Positions 10,130-19,569 are shown, counted from the first letter of the stretch. The stretch is 50,324 bases of DNA from Thiocystis violacea (GCF_016583575.1 NZ_NRRG01000037.1:1-50324); one strand, 5' to 3'. Notes: generated by a model from the sequence alone, not told the origin. Numbers and translations: made by a program.

Positions 10130-10416
10130 CCATCGCCTCCCGCCGCGAGAGATTCCCGCCGTCCGCTGTCGATGGTGACCGTAAGACATTGGCATTTCCC
10201 CCTTGGCGGGACACGACGGCGCTTCCGAAGCGGTCCCCAACCGAACCAGTCTTCGGCAAACGACGGCGCGATCGTCACCGGGAGCCGCACGATGATCCCG
10301 AAGCCGAGGGCAACGAGGCACATTAAGCCAAGAGTGTAGAGGCCAGAGATGATCCGCCCCGGTTCGAGACCCAAGGCCCGCGCACTCGTCAAGACCGGCG
10401 ACGCTCTCGCGACCAA
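10102..10416 (-). CDS. doubtful small membrane protein
   Basis: An open frame of up to 104 residues contains one strong hydrophobic segment (ISGLYTLGLMCLVALGFGIIV) and then a basic stretch. It ends just inside the signal-peptide region of the downstream hydrolase gene. There is no good ribosome-binding site and no recognised family, so it may be chance. Confidence 0.22.
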   Translation of the reverse strand: MVARASPVLTSARALGLEPGRIISGLYTLGLMCLVALGFGIIVRLPVTIAPSFAEDWFGWGPLRKRRRVPPRGKCQCLTVTIDSGRRESLAAGGDGCVGRTETF

Positions 10417-10564
10417 CGACTATCTTTGGGGGAAGACCCATCGGGTTGTTGATCGGGCCGCGACAGGGGGATCGTCAACCGACTGAGATCGCCTCGTGCT
10501 GGGCTTTCCAGACGATCCCGAGGCGGGTCTCATCTTCTTCCTCTCCGCTTCCGAGGTCATCCCC

Positions 10565-12025
10565 ATGTTGTGCTCACGCCCTCGTACCTTCGCCCTCTCC
10601 TGGCTCTGGCTCCCGATTGCGATGGCCCTCGCCCCGCTGCTGGCGGCGCAGGAGCCGGAGTCCGCGCCGCCGCCGGTCGAGGAGCCGGACGACCCCATCC
10701 TGACTCAGGCACTCACCCCCTGGCGCGGTGATCTGGACGGGATCCGGAAGCGGGGCCTGCTCCGCGTCGCCATCCCCTATGGCCTCCTCACCTACTTCAT
10801 GGATGGGCCGGATCAGCGGGGCCTGACCTATGACAGCGTCATGGCCTTCGAGCCCTTCCTCAAGCAGCGGCTCGGCCGGGAGGCGGGCAACCTCACCCTG
10901 GTGATCCTGCCCACCAACCGCGCCCGGCTGCTGCCGATGGTGACGGAAGGTCTGGCCGACCTGGCGGCGGGCACCATCACGGTCACGGAGGGGCGCCGCG
11001 CCCTGGTGGACTTCAGCGAGCCGATCCATACCAGGATCCGCGAGGTGATCGTCACCGGCCCCGCGGCACCCGAGGTCAGGACGGCGGAGGACCTGCTCGC
11101 GTCGGCGGTGTACCTGCGCCGCTCCACCAGCTTCTTCGAGCACCTCACCGCCCTCAACGCCCAGCGGGTCACGGCCGGTAAGGCGCCCTATCCGGTGGTC
11201 GAGGTGGATGAGCATCTCACCGACGACGACCTGATCGAGATGGTCGGGACCGGGATCATCCCCGCCACCATCACCGACGAGCCGGCGGCCCAGCTCTTCG
11301 CCCAGGTCTTCGACAAGGTGCGCGTGCGCGACGACCTGGTGCTGGCCTCCGACCAGCACATCGCCTGGGCCATGCGCCAGGACAGCCCTCAGCTCAAGGC
11401 CGTGGTGAACGCCTACATCGCCGAGGCGCGCAAGGGCACCAAGCTGGGCAATATCCTGCTCACCCGCTATCTCAAGAATACGGAGTGGGCGAAGAACGCC
11501 CTCGCCCCCGAGGACCGGGAACGGTTCAATGCGGTGGTGGAACTGCTGAAGACCTATGCCGGCAGGTACGACTTCGACTGGCTCATGATCGCCGCCCAGG
11601 GCTATCAGGAGTCCCGTCTCGACCAGCGCAAGCGCAGCCCCGTCGGGGCCGTCGGCGTGATGCAGGTCATGCCCGCGACCGCGCGGGACCCCAAGGTGGG
11701 CATCCCGGAGATCCATCGGCAGGAGCCCAACATCCATGCCGGCGTGAAGTATCTGCGCCTGCTGCGCGACCGCTATTTCAACGATCCGGCCTTATCAGCC
11801 CTGGATCAGACCCTGTTCAGCTTTGCCGCCTACAACGCCGGCCCCGGCAACATCGCCAAAGCGCGCAAGCGCGCCGCGACGCTCGGGCTCGACCCCAATG
11901 TCTGGCTCGATCACGTGGAGATCGCGGCGGCCAAGGTGGTGAGCCGCGAGCCGGTCGTCTACGTGCGCAACATCTACAAGTACTACGTGGCCTACAAGCT
12001 GCTGAGCGAAGGCAATGTTGACTGA
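10565..12025 (+). CDS. MltF-like membrane-bound lytic murein transglycosylase
   Basis: 486 residues from the chosen start. A signal peptide (FALSWLWLPIAMALAPLLAAQ) is followed by a solute-binding type 3 domain (LLRVAIPYGLLTYF through TLVILPTNRARLLPMV and GLADLAAGTITVTEGRR) and a C-terminal SLT domain. The catalytic glutamate is E349 in YQESRLD, with GAVGVMQVMPATA and SFAAYNAGPGNI as the other signature blocks. This two-domain order defines MltF, which cleaves peptidoglycan glycan strands in the periplasm. ATG 10565 is preferred over the in-frame 10496 because it opens the signal peptide and has GAGG upstream. It lies 35 bp before the AI-2E-family permease gene. Confidence 0.88.
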   Translation: MLCSRPRTFALSWLWLPIAMALAPLLAAQEPESAPPPVEEPDDPILTQALTPWRGDLDGIRKRGLLRVAIPYGLLTYFMDGPDQRGLTYDSVMAFEPFLKQRLGREAGNLTLVILPTNRARLLPMVTEGLADLAAGTITVTEGRRALVDFSEPIHTRIREVIVTGPAAPEVRTAEDLLASAVYLRRSTSFFEHLTALNAQRVTAGKAPYPVVEVDEHLTDDDLIEMVGTGIIPATITDEPAAQLFAQVFDKVRVRDDLVLASDQHIAWAMRQDSPQLKAVVNAYIAEARKGTKLGNILLTRYLKNTEWAKNALAPEDRERFNAVVELLKTYAGRYDFDWLMIAAQGYQESRLDQRKRSPVGAVGVMQVMPATARDPKVGIPEIHRQEPNIHAGVKYLRLLRDRYFNDPALSALDQTLFSFAAYNAGPGNIAKARKRAATLGLDPNVWLDHVEIAAAKVVSREPVVYVRNIYKYYVAYKLLSEGNVD

Positions 12026-12060
12026 CGATCCCGAGCCGCACCCAACGTGAGGAGATCCAG

Positions 12061-13128
12061 ATGCTCCAGCAGAAAGCGTTCGTGGCCAATGCCCTTGAGG
12101 CGACCGTCCGCATCGGCATCCTGTTGCTGCTGGCAGCCTGGTGCTTCAGCATCGTCCAGCCATTCGTCATCCCCCTCGTCTGGGGGATCATCATCGCGGT
12201 GGCGCAGTACCCCGGCTATCTCAAACTGCGTGCCTGGCTCGGCGGACGCGGGACAACCGCGGCCACCCTGACGGCGGTGCTCGATCTCCTGGTGCTGCTG
12301 GTCCCGGCGGTGATGCTCAGCGGCACCCTGTTGGACGGCGCCCAGGGTCTCGCCAAGGGCTTGCAGGAAGGCACCCTCGCCGTGCCGCCGCCGCCCGAGT
12401 CGGTGCAGGGATGGCCTCTGGTCGGTGAGCCGCTCAGTGCCTTCTGGGACCAGGCGTCCCGGAACCTGACCGAGACGGCGGCCAAGCTCGCCCCCCAGCT
12501 CAAGGCCGCCGCGGGTTGGCTGCTGTCCACTGCGGTGGGGGCGGGGTTCAGCGTCCTGCAGTTCATCATCGCCATCCTCATCGCGGGCGCGCTGCTGGCC
12601 CATGCGGACGCCTCCGCTGAATTCGCCCGGGCCGTCGCGGCGCGCCTGGCGGGCGAGAAAGGCGCGGAGCTCGCCAGACTCTCGGAGACCATCGTGCGCA
12701 GCGTCACCAAGGGCATCCTGGGGGTGGCGCTGATCCAGGCCATCCTGGCGGGGATCGGCTTCATGGTCATGGGCATCCCCGCCGCCGGGCTCTGGGCGCT
12801 GCTGTGTCTGCTGCTCAGCACGGTGCAGATCGGCATCTTTCCGATCACCCTGCCGATCCTGATCTACGTCTTCGCGACGGCCGACACGGTGCCGGCGGTG
12901 CTCTTCCTCGTCTGGAGCCTCATCGTCGGCAGCCTGGACAACGTGCTCAAGCCCCTGGTGCTGGGTCGCGGCGTACAGGTGCCCATGGCGGTGATCTTCG
13001 TGGGCGCCATTGGCGGCTTCATCACCTCCGGCATCATCGGACTGTTCGTCGGCGCGGTGGTTCTGGCGCTTGGCTACAAGCTGCTCCTGGCCTGGGTCTA
13101 TGAGCGGCCCGAGGAATCGGCCGTGTAG
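12061..13128 (+). CDS. AI-2E family transporter (PerM/TqsA-like)
   Basis: 355 residues with about seven or eight hydrophobic segments. The N-terminal pair FSIVQPFVIPLVWGIIIAVA and the C-terminal repeats (GALLAHADAS, then SLIVGSLDNVLKPLVLG and GAIGGFITSGIIGLFVGAVV) match the AI-2E exporter family of inner-membrane permeases. Members export autoinducer-2 or other solutes, or exchange cations, so the substrate cannot be assigned from sequence. GGAGA precedes the ATG. It is probably co-transcribed with the MltF-like gene. A 40-bp piece of this gene is duplicated at 16519-16558. Confidence 0.9.
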   Translation: MLQQKAFVANALEATVRIGILLLLAAWCFSIVQPFVIPLVWGIIIAVAQYPGYLKLRAWLGGRGTTAATLTAVLDLLVLLVPAVMLSGTLLDGAQGLAKGLQEGTLAVPPPPESVQGWPLVGEPLSAFWDQASRNLTETAAKLAPQLKAAAGWLLSTAVGAGFSVLQFIIAILIAGALLAHADASAEFARAVAARLAGEKGAELARLSETIVRSVTKGILGVALIQAILAGIGFMVMGIPAAGLWALLCLLLSTVQIGIFPITLPILIYVFATADTVPAVLFLVWSLIVGSLDNVLKPLVLGRGVQVPMAVIFVGAIGGFITSGIIGLFVGAVVLALGYKLLLAWVYERPEESAV

Positions 13129-13254
13129 GGGTGAACGGCCCCAAGCCTCAACCCAAACCCGAGGCCCCGCCGACCAGGCGCGCGAACGCCTCACGTTTCA
13201 CTGGCTTCGGCTATAGTGTGTTCGCACGGTCTCCATTCAGCGGGGTTCAGTCAG

Positions 13255-14304
13255 ATGATGTCCTGGTCGCTGCGCTGGTCCAAGCTTCTGTCCTCGCTCG
13301 TCTGCGCTGGTTCACTGTCGCTCCCGCTTGGCCCACCCGCGAACGCGGGGGATGTGCTGGACGCGCTCACGTCGCGCGGGGTCTTGAACTGCGGGGTCAG
13401 CGAGGGCATCCCCGGCTTTTCCGAGCGCGATGCCGCCGGACGCTGGCAAGGATTCGATGTCGATGTCTGCCGCGCCGTGGCTGCCGCCGCGCTGGGCGAC
13501 GCCGAAGCGGTTGCGTTCGTGCCCTTGCGCGCCTCGACCCGCTTTCCCGCCCTGCAAGCGCGCAAGATCGATCTGCTGCTGCGCAACACCTCCTGGACCC
13601 TGACCCGCGAGGCGATCCTCAAACTCCAGTTTCCGGCGGTGCTCCTTTACGACGGACAGGGCTTCATGGTGCCGGCTGACTCGCCGGTCCGCGCTCCCTC
13701 GGAGCTTGCTGGGGCGACGGTCTGCATCGAGAAGGGCACCACGCACGAACGCAACCTGCGCGACTATTTCGGTCTGCGCGACCTTCCGGTGACCCCCTTG
13801 GCGATCGATTCCGCTACGGGTGTGGCGGACGCCTTCCGCACCGGGCGCTGTCAGTCCTACAGCGCGGATGTCTCGCAACTGGCCGCCGCGCGCTCGCGTC
13901 TCCCCGGTGGTCGTCAGTCCTGGCGAATTTTGGATGAGCGGATTTCCAAGGAGCCGCTGGCGCCCGTGGTTTGGGGTGGCGACCAGGAATGGACGACTCT
14001 GGTGCGCTGGGTGATCCATACGCTGATCCTGGCCGAGGAGTGGGGCGCCACCCAGGCCAACCTGGACCAGGTGCTCGCCGAGGGGCGCACCCCCTTGTCG
14101 CGGCTCTCGCACGACGAGCGCGCCCTACTCGCACGGACCCTGGGCCTCACCCCAGGCTGGGCCGCGCGCGCCGTCAAGGCCGTCGGCAACTATGGCGAGT
14201 TGTTCGAGCGCCACCTGGGGCCGGACAGCCCGCTCGGTCTCGAGCGCGGACTGAACCGGCTTTGGACCCAGGGCGGGCTGCTCTACGCCCCCTCCATCGA
14301 CTGA
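13255..14304 (+). CDS. amino-acid ABC transporter substrate-binding protein (AapJ-like)
   Basis: About 349 residues with a signal peptide (LLSSLVCAGSLSLPLGPPANA) and a type 3 solute-binding fold. Typical blocks are GVLNCGVSEGIPGFSERD, WQGFDVDVCRAVAAA, NTSWTLTREA, GATVCIEKGTTHERNL and a C-terminal VKAVGNYGELFERHLG. These match AapJ/BztA general L-amino-acid binding proteins, which act in the periplasm with a QMP permease and ATPase. None of those partners is adjacent, so it is an orphan. The frame is open from 13216 with a GTG, but the tandem ATG at 13255 begins a proper signal peptide. Confidence 0.88.
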   Translation: MMSWSLRWSKLLSSLVCAGSLSLPLGPPANAGDVLDALTSRGVLNCGVSEGIPGFSERDAAGRWQGFDVDVCRAVAAAALGDAEAVAFVPLRASTRFPALQARKIDLLLRNTSWTLTREAILKLQFPAVLLYDGQGFMVPADSPVRAPSELAGATVCIEKGTTHERNLRDYFGLRDLPVTPLAIDSATGVADAFRTGRCQSYSADVSQLAAARSRLPGGRQSWRILDERISKEPLAPVVWGGDQEWTTLVRWVIHTLILAEEWGATQANLDQVLAEGRTPLSRLSHDERALLARTLGLTPGWAARAVKAVGNYGELFERHLGPDSPLGLERGLNRLWTQGGLLYAPSID

Positions 14305-14322
14305 CGCGCGAGGCACCGAACG

Positions 14323-15657
14323 ATGAGCACGCTACAGATCTGGCTGATCGTGGGGATCTTCGCCGGCGTGATCCTGCTGATCGCGTTCGACATCCTGGAC
14401 ATGATGGTGGCGGCCCTGCTCGGGGTCTGTCTGCTGATCGTGCTGGGTCTGCTCGACCGCCATGACCTGCAGGAGGCGTCCAAGGTCGCGGGTGGGCCGC
14501 TCGCGCTCCTGTTCGGGGGCATGGTGGTCGCGCGCGTACTCGCCAAAACGGGTGTTTTCGAGCGGATCGGCGCGCGCTTTCTGTACGCCACCGGCGGCAG
14601 CGGCAAACGCTTCCTGCTCCTCCTGGTCGCGCTGGTGGCCCCCGTGTGCGCCCTGTTGCCCAATGCCACCGCCGTGATCCTGCTCGCCCCCATCATCATC
14701 GGCGTGGCACGCGCGCTCAAGGTGGACATCGTCGCCCCCATGATCCTGGCCGCGCTGGTCAGCAACTCCGCCGGCATGCTGACCCTGGTCGGCGATCCGG
14801 CCACCTTCCTGGTCGGCAGCGCCATCGGTCTCTCCTTCACCCAGTATCTTCAGCAGGTGAGCCTGGGTGGTCTGCTGGCGGTGCTGGTGATCCTGCCGCT
14901 CCTGCCACGACTCATGCCGGACATCTGGCGGCTACGCGCGACCCTGCCGCCCAAGGCCTCGGCCCCGCGCATCGAGCGTAAGGGTTTCGTGACCTTCGCC
15001 CTCCTAGTGCTGGTCGTCATGGTGGTGCTCTTTTTGATCGGCGAGACACTGCCGAGTCGCATCGTACCGCCGGCGGTCGCCATCATCGGCGCCACCCTGG
15101 CCCTGCTGGTCATCTATGGCGCCCATGTCGAGCCGGTGGACGCGGTGCTGCGCGACGTCGATTGGAAGACCCTGGTCTTCCTCGGCGCCATTTTCGTCCT
15201 GGTCCAGGCCTTCACCAAGACCGGGCTGCTCCAAGGGCTGTCGCTGCAACTCTACGCCTGGTTCGGCGCCGACCTGACCCTGGTCGCGCTGTTGCTGCTC
15301 GCCGGGATCGGAATGCTCTCCAGCCTGCTGGCCAACATCCCGGTGGTCGCCGCCGCGCTGGTCATGACCAAGGGCTATCTGGTGGCCGCCGAGGCGGTGC
15401 CCGAGGTCGCGCTCGCCGCCGGCTTCACCGACTGGCCAGCGGCGACCCTGCCGGTTTTCATCGCCATGATGTTCGGCGCCACGCTCGGCGGCAACGCCAC
15501 CCTGGTCGGCGCCTCGGCCAACATCGTCAGCGTCGGCATCTGCGCCAGTCAGGGCGAGCGGGTGAGCTTCGCGCGCTTTGCGCGTTATGGTGTGCCCATC
15601 ACGGTGGTGCAGCTCGGTGTCGGGGCGCTCTATGTGGGCGCGATGATGGTTCTTTAA
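14323..15657 (+). CDS. ArsB/NhaD-type ion permease
   Basis: 444 residues with about 11-12 hydrophobic helices spread over the whole length. The two half-repeats typical of the IT superfamily are visible: GGPLALLFGGMVVARVLAKTG with LLPNATAVILLAPIII, and VFLGAIFVLVQAFTKTGLL with SSLLANIPVVAAALVM. GGNATLVGASANIV is the conserved substrate-region loop. Family members move anions (arsenite, dicarboxylates) or exchange Na+/H+, so no substrate is assigned. It starts 18 bp after the binding-protein gene on the same strand and may share its transcript. Confidence 0.88.
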   Translation: MSTLQIWLIVGIFAGVILLIAFDILDMMVAALLGVCLLIVLGLLDRHDLQEASKVAGGPLALLFGGMVVARVLAKTGVFERIGARFLYATGGSGKRFLLLLVALVAPVCALLPNATAVILLAPIIIGVARALKVDIVAPMILAALVSNSAGMLTLVGDPATFLVGSAIGLSFTQYLQQVSLGGLLAVLVILPLLPRLMPDIWRLRATLPPKASAPRIERKGFVTFALLVLVVMVVLFLIGETLPSRIVPPAVAIIGATLALLVIYGAHVEPVDAVLRDVDWKTLVFLGAIFVLVQAFTKTGLLQGLSLQLYAWFGADLTLVALLLLAGIGMLSSLLANIPVVAAALVMTKGYLVAAEAVPEVALAAGFTDWPAATLPVFIAMMFGATLGGNATLVGASANIVSVGICASQGERVSFARFARYGVPITVVQLGVGALYVGAMMVL

Positions 15658-15830
15658 GGGCGGACGCATGAATCTCTTTCAATCCAGTTTCGGCCGCGAG
15701 ACGCGCCAGCGTTACCGGAATCACTCATCGAGAGGGCCATCGAGCGCGCGGTCGATGGCACGGATTCGCGCGATCTTCAAAGAGCCGCTCTCCCTTGATC
15801 TGGCCTGACTCCCAGAGAGCAACAGGGCGC

Positions 15831-16475
15831 GTGCGCGAGCACCTGCGGGCGCCCCGCGCTGCCGCCGTCGCCGGCATCCTGTTTTCGCTCCTGCTGATGG
15901 CCAGCGTCCTGCTGCTCCGCCAAGCGGTCCCGGCCGATCCGCTGGAGGCGGGTGCCTGGCTCGCGACCCGTGCCGACACGGTGGCGCTGGCGCTCAATCT
16001 CGTGCCCTTTGCCGGCATCGCCTTTCTCTGGTTCATCGGCGTGTTGCGCGATCGGTTGGGCGAACGGGAAGATCGTTTCTTCGCGACCGTCTTCCTCGGC
16101 AGCGGACTCCTGTTCCTCGCCCTGCTCTTCTTCTCGGCCGCCGTCGCTGGTGGACTTATCATCGCGCATACGTCCGAGCCGGATCGACTGGTCGGTTCGA
16201 CCGCCTTCGCACTCGGGCGCGCCATCACCTACGAGATCATGAACGTCTATGCCGTCAAGATGGCGGGCGTGTTCATGATCGTCACCTCGACCCTGGCCCT
16301 GCGCACCCGATTCCTGGCGCGCTGGATCGCCGTCCTGGGATATCCGTTGGCCCTGCTGCTCCTGTTCAGTGGCCGCCACATCGAGGGCATCCTGCTGGTC
16401 TTTCCCGTCTGGGTGCTGCTCATCAGTCTCTATATCCTGATCGACAATCGCCGTGGGACTGGCCATGACGACTAA
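15831..16475 (+). CDS. unknown integral membrane protein
   Basis: About 214 residues with five or six predicted membrane segments (VAGILFSLLLMASVLLL, LVPFAGIAFLWFIGVL, FLALLFFSAAVAGGLII, VFMIVTSTLALRT, VLGYPLALLLLFSG, VFPVWVLLISLYILI). No family is certain. The frame opens with TTG at 15795; I prefer GTG 15831 because the protein then begins with a short basic cytoplasmic tail before the first helix. Neither start has a strong ribosome-binding site. It lies downstream of the permease gene on the same strand after a 170-bp gap. Confidence 0.7.
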   Translation: MREHLRAPRAAAVAGILFSLLLMASVLLLRQAVPADPLEAGAWLATRADTVALALNLVPFAGIAFLWFIGVLRDRLGEREDRFFATVFLGSGLLFLALLFFSAAVAGGLIIAHTSEPDRLVGSTAFALGRAITYEIMNVYAVKMAGVFMIVTSTLALRTRFLARWIAVLGYPLALLLLFSGRHIEGILLVFPVWVLLISLYILIDNRRGTGHDD

Positions 16476-16518
16476 CCGCGATCCGGCGCATGCCAATCAA
16501 GGGCACGTTTGGGGGACG

Positions 16519-16558
16519 CTGATCCAGGCCATCCTGGCGTGGATCGGCTTGATGGTCT
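16519..16558 (+). repeat. 40-bp duplicate of an internal piece of the AI-2E permease gene
   Basis: These 40 bases match 12730-12769 at all but a few positions and encode the same LIQAILA-IG peptide. The copy is isolated in a non-coding gap just before the 92-residue gene. It looks like debris from a past duplication or recombination. Confidence 0.6.
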
Positions 16559-16561
16559 GGA

Positions 16562-16840
16562 TCAGGCACCCGGCTCGTTCTTCAACGCCTGTTCGGTGAT
16601 CTCCCTGTAGAGATGGACCGCGCGGGCATAGAGCTTCTCGAACTCGGGCCGCTTGTCGATGTAGGGCTTGATGTGCTCGGCATCCTCGATCACATGCTTG
16701 AGGTGGTCGATGTCGGCGTCGTCGAGCGGCTCGCCGCGGTCGACCTTGGCCTTGATGTCGAGCGCGCGCGGGAGCCGGAACTTCTCGAAGCGTTCGAGGA
16801 TGGTGACGATCACGCCTTCTTCGTGTGAGATCTCGCTCAT
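16562..16840 (-). CDS. small conserved acidic protein of unknown function
   Basis: 92 residues from ATG 16840, which has an excellent GGAGGAG site upstream. The protein is helical and charged, with blocks such as [20 protein letters not shown] and [20 protein letters not shown], without signal peptide or membrane segment. It is probably a soluble cytoplasmic protein. I do not assign a function. It lies downstream of a glycogen phosphorylase remnant on the same strand, which may be chance. Confidence 0.75.
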   Translation of the reverse strand: MSEISHEEGVIVTILERFEKFRLPRALDIKAKVDRGEPLDDADIDHLKHVIEDAEHIKPYIDKRPEFEKLYARAVHLYREITEQALKNEPGA

Positions 16841-16973
16841 GGTCTCCTCCGGGGCAGGATGTTGAAGAGAAGTTGACCCCGTCCGCCGTGGCGCTGGCAC
16901 CCGACGAAAACGCGGTGCCTGGGCAGGTCGGACAGGGTGAGATGGCGGTGCCACATGCCGTACCAGTCGCGGT

Positions 16974-17430
16974 TTAGACCGGAATGGGTACGGCATGCAG
17001 CCCCCAGATCTCCCGCGCGTACTCCGCAATGGCGCGGTCGGAGGAGAACTTGCCGCTCCGGGCGCAGTTGAGGATCGACATCTGCGTCCACGGCTCCTGG
17101 TCCGCCCAGGCGGCGCTGACGCGTTCCTGGCAGGCGACATAGGCGGCATAGTCGGCGAGCACCAGGAAGGGATCCGACTGGGCCAGGTTCTAGACCAGGG
17201 GGCGGAAGACCTCGGAGTCGCCGCCGGAGAAATGCCCGCTGCCGATCAGCGCCATGACGGCTCCCAGCTCGGCGTTGCCGGTCAGAGAGTCGGCGGGCCG
17301 ATAGCCCTCGCCCTGGAGACGCGCGACCTCGTCGGCGGTGCGTCCGAACAGGAAGAAATTGTCCGCGCCGACCTCTTCGCGCATCTCGACATTGGCCCCG
17401 TCGAGCGTACCGATGGTGATTGACACACGA
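16974..17430 (-). pseudogene. glgP: C-terminal remnant of glycogen phosphorylase with an in-frame stop
   Basis: Read on the minus strand, about 150 residues match the C-terminal end of glycogen/starch phosphorylase: SITIGTLDGANVEM, then EVGADNFFLFG, and later [14 protein letters not shown] and [22 protein letters not shown] at 17190-17192 interrupts the frame after VFRPLV, where intact enzymes continue without a break. The first ~80% of the gene, including most of the active site, is missing. The sequence upstream of about 17430 is unrelated. This is a decayed fragment. Confidence 0.85.
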
Positions 17431-17458
17431 GGGGCAATTGTCCGCTGAGGACGCGAGT

Positions 17459-17671
17459 TCAAGGCCGGTTTTCGACAATCGCCCGGTCAGCCGCGGCTAA
17501 TGCGTCGTCAAGCGAGGCGTATTTCTCCTCCCCTTCCCAGACCATCCCGCCTAGATCGAGTATCCGGATGAGCGAACGGCTGTACTCGTCACGTCCGATT
17601 TCGATCCAACCATCGTGCTCATGAATCCAGGCCGCGAGATTCGGATAACGCGTCTCAAACATCTCTGCCAT
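17459..17671 (-). CDS. small conserved hypothetical protein
   Basis: 70 residues. The block FETRYPNLAAWIHEHDGWIE followed by DEYSRSLIRILDLGGMVWEG and DDALAAADRAI resembles a small soluble family found in several bacteria, without known function. It is compact and acidic, with no signal or membrane segment. It sits beside the glgP remnant but is in its own intact frame. The ribosome-binding site is weak. Confidence 0.65.
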   Translation of the reverse strand: MAEMFETRYPNLAAWIHEHDGWIEIGRDEYSRSLIRILDLGGMVWEGEEKYASLDDALAAADRAIVENRP

Positions 17672-17974
17672 GGTCGGGTTTTCCCCAAATGTCGGACCGT
17701 CGATATTCAGTCTGAAATCAAACCGGTGGAGCGACCATCAACCGGAGTATTCTGCGCACGTTGGCTCGTTCCCAAGATCCGAGCGAGTGGATGTTGCCTG
17801 GAGCTGATCCTGCGGTTGCCGCCCTCCCGCAACGCGACAGCAGACGGCCAGGGCCGCGCAGCAGGGCCAGCAACAATAGGCGGTCTTCGGGCAGGCGCGC
17901 GCCGCGCGTCTTGAAGGCCGCAGACGCAACATCCAATGAGCCAGTAGCCGGTCGCGGTCTGGTCGGGAGACATC
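17672..17974. other. gene-free stretch upstream of the patatin gene
   Basis: About 300 bp without a supportable gene. Overlapping frames on both strands have no ribosome-binding site and a composition expected by chance. It presumably holds the promoter of the patatin-like gene, but I see no clear -35/-10 pair. Confidence 0.5.
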
Positions 17975-19438
17975 ATGTCTGGCTTACACATGCGATCCTG
18001 GTGGGTGATGGCCTCGTTGCTGCTGCTCGCCGGCTGCGCCACCCGCCCGATCAATCCGCCGATCACCCAGACCGACCCGGGCGCCGGCTACCGTTTCGAG
18101 ACGCGCCAGGCGCGGGACAGAAACCAGGAGAACCTGGTCATCCTCGCCTTCTCGGGCGGAGGCACGCGCGCCGCCGCCTTCTCGTATGGCGTCCTGGAGT
18201 TCCTGCGGCGCACCGAGGTGGTCGGACCGCAGGGCCACAAGGTCCGCCTGCTCGACGCGGTGGATGTCATCACCGGCGTGTCGGGCGGGAGCTTCACGGC
18301 GCTTGCCTATGGTCTCTACGGAGACAAGCTGTTCGACGACTACGAACAACGCTTCCTCAAGCGCGATGTGCAGGGCGAGATCATCGCGCGCACCTTCAGT
18401 CCCTCTAATTGGGGCAAGCTGGGGGCGACGGGCTGGGGTCGTTCCGAATTGGCGGCCGAACTCTACGACGAAATCCTGTTCAACGGTGCCACATTCGGTG
18501 ATCTCAACCGGGGCAAGGGTCCGCTGATCCTGGCGTCGGCCACCGACATCTCGACCGGCTCCCGTTTCGTCTTCAACCAGCGCGTCTTCGACGTCGTTTG
18601 CTCGGATCTCAATGCGGTCCGGCTCTCCCGCGCCGCAGCCGCCTCGTCGGCGGTACCCGTGGTGCTCTCGCCGGTCACGATCAATAACTATGGCGGTACC
18701 TGTCAGTCGATCCCACCCAGTTGGGTGAAGCCATTCCTCGACTCCGACAACCCGCCCCGGCCCGCCGCACGGGCGATTCGCTCGCTCAAGGCGGAACAGA
18801 CCTTTCGCGATAGCGTCCATCGGCCCTACCTGCATCTCGTCGACGGCGGCATATCGGACAACGTGGGCATGCGCGCGGTGCTCGATTCGCTGGAAATCCT
18901 CGAGGCGTTGCACGATGCCGGTCTGCCATCACCGATCGACAGTGCGCGCCGGATCATCGTGATCAGCGTCAATTCACTGTCGTCGCCTCCGACCAACTGG
19001 GACGCGTCGGAGGCCCCGCCCGGCACCGTGGACATTCTGCTCAAAGCCGCCGGCACGCCGATCGACGCCTTTTCCTACGAGGCGGTCGAGCTGCTGAGAG
19101 ACACGGCCGCGCGGTGGCAAACGTTGCGCCGGATCCGCAACTCGGCCGCCTATGCGGCCAACAAGGATCCGGCAGTCGCCGCCGCGTTGCGCGTTCCCGA
19201 AGCCGAGATCTACGCCATCGATGTGTCGTTCCCCCTGCTGAAGGACAAGGCGGAGCTGGACTATCTGAATCAGCAGCCGACGTCGTTCGTATTGCCCCCC
19301 GAGGCCGTCGATCGCCTGCGCGCGGCAGCGGGAACCATCATCATGGACTCGCCGGAATTCAAGCGATTGCTCAAGGACGTCGGCGCCAGAGTCGTGGCGG
19401 CACCACCGGCGACGGGAAGTCCAGCGACGGTGCATTAG
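17975..19438 (+). CDS. patatin-like phospholipase lipoprotein
   Basis: 487 residues. An N-terminal lipoprotein signal ends in the lipobox LLAG-C21, so the protein is membrane-anchored in the envelope. The patatin core shows the oxyanion loop SGGGTR at 60-65, the nucleophile S103 in GVSGGS, and the catalytic aspartate D290 in LVDGGISDN, completing the Ser-Asp dyad. Expected activity is phospholipase or acyl-hydrolase. GGGAG precedes ATG 17975; a second in-frame ATG at 17990 also fits. It stands alone. Its stop codon overlaps the end of an antisense araC-like remnant. Confidence 0.92.
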   Translation: MSGLHMRSWWVMASLLLLAGCATRPINPPITQTDPGAGYRFETRQARDRNQENLVILAFSGGGTRAAAFSYGVLEFLRRTEVVGPQGHKVRLLDAVDVITGVSGGSFTALAYGLYGDKLFDDYEQRFLKRDVQGEIIARTFSPSNWGKLGATGWGRSELAAELYDEILFNGATFGDLNRGKGPLILASATDISTGSRFVFNQRVFDVVCSDLNAVRLSRAAAASSAVPVVLSPVTINNYGGTCQSIPPSWVKPFLDSDNPPRPAARAIRSLKAEQTFRDSVHRPYLHLVDGGISDNVGMRAVLDSLEILEALHDAGLPSPIDSARRIIVISVNSLSSPPTNWDASEAPPGTVDILLKAAGTPIDAFSYEAVELLRDTAARWQTLRRIRNSAAYAANKDPAVAAALRVPEAEIYAIDVSFPLLKDKAELDYLNQQPTSFVLPPEAVDRLRAAAGTIIMDSPEFKRLLKDVGARVVAAPPATGSPATVH

Positions 19439-19569
19439 AGCGGCAAACGGCCCACGTCGGCGAAGGCAAGGGTGCTCTGCGAGTCAGCGAACAGGGATGG
19501 GGCGAGCCCGGCCTCCGCGATCAATTGGCCTGGATCAAGGCCCATCTCCGTCAGCAACGCGGGCATCAC
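19435..19569 (-). pseudogene. remnant of an AraC-family regulator
   Basis: A 44-residue open segment, MPALLTEMGLDPGQLIAEAG then LAPSLFADSQSTLAFADVGR, resembles the start of the N-terminal sensing domain of AraC-type regulators of about 330 residues. It stops immediately at a TAA that overlaps the patatin stop codon, and no DNA-binding domain follows. The 19570-19934 stretch upstream of it holds no other recognisable gene. Confidence 0.45.
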
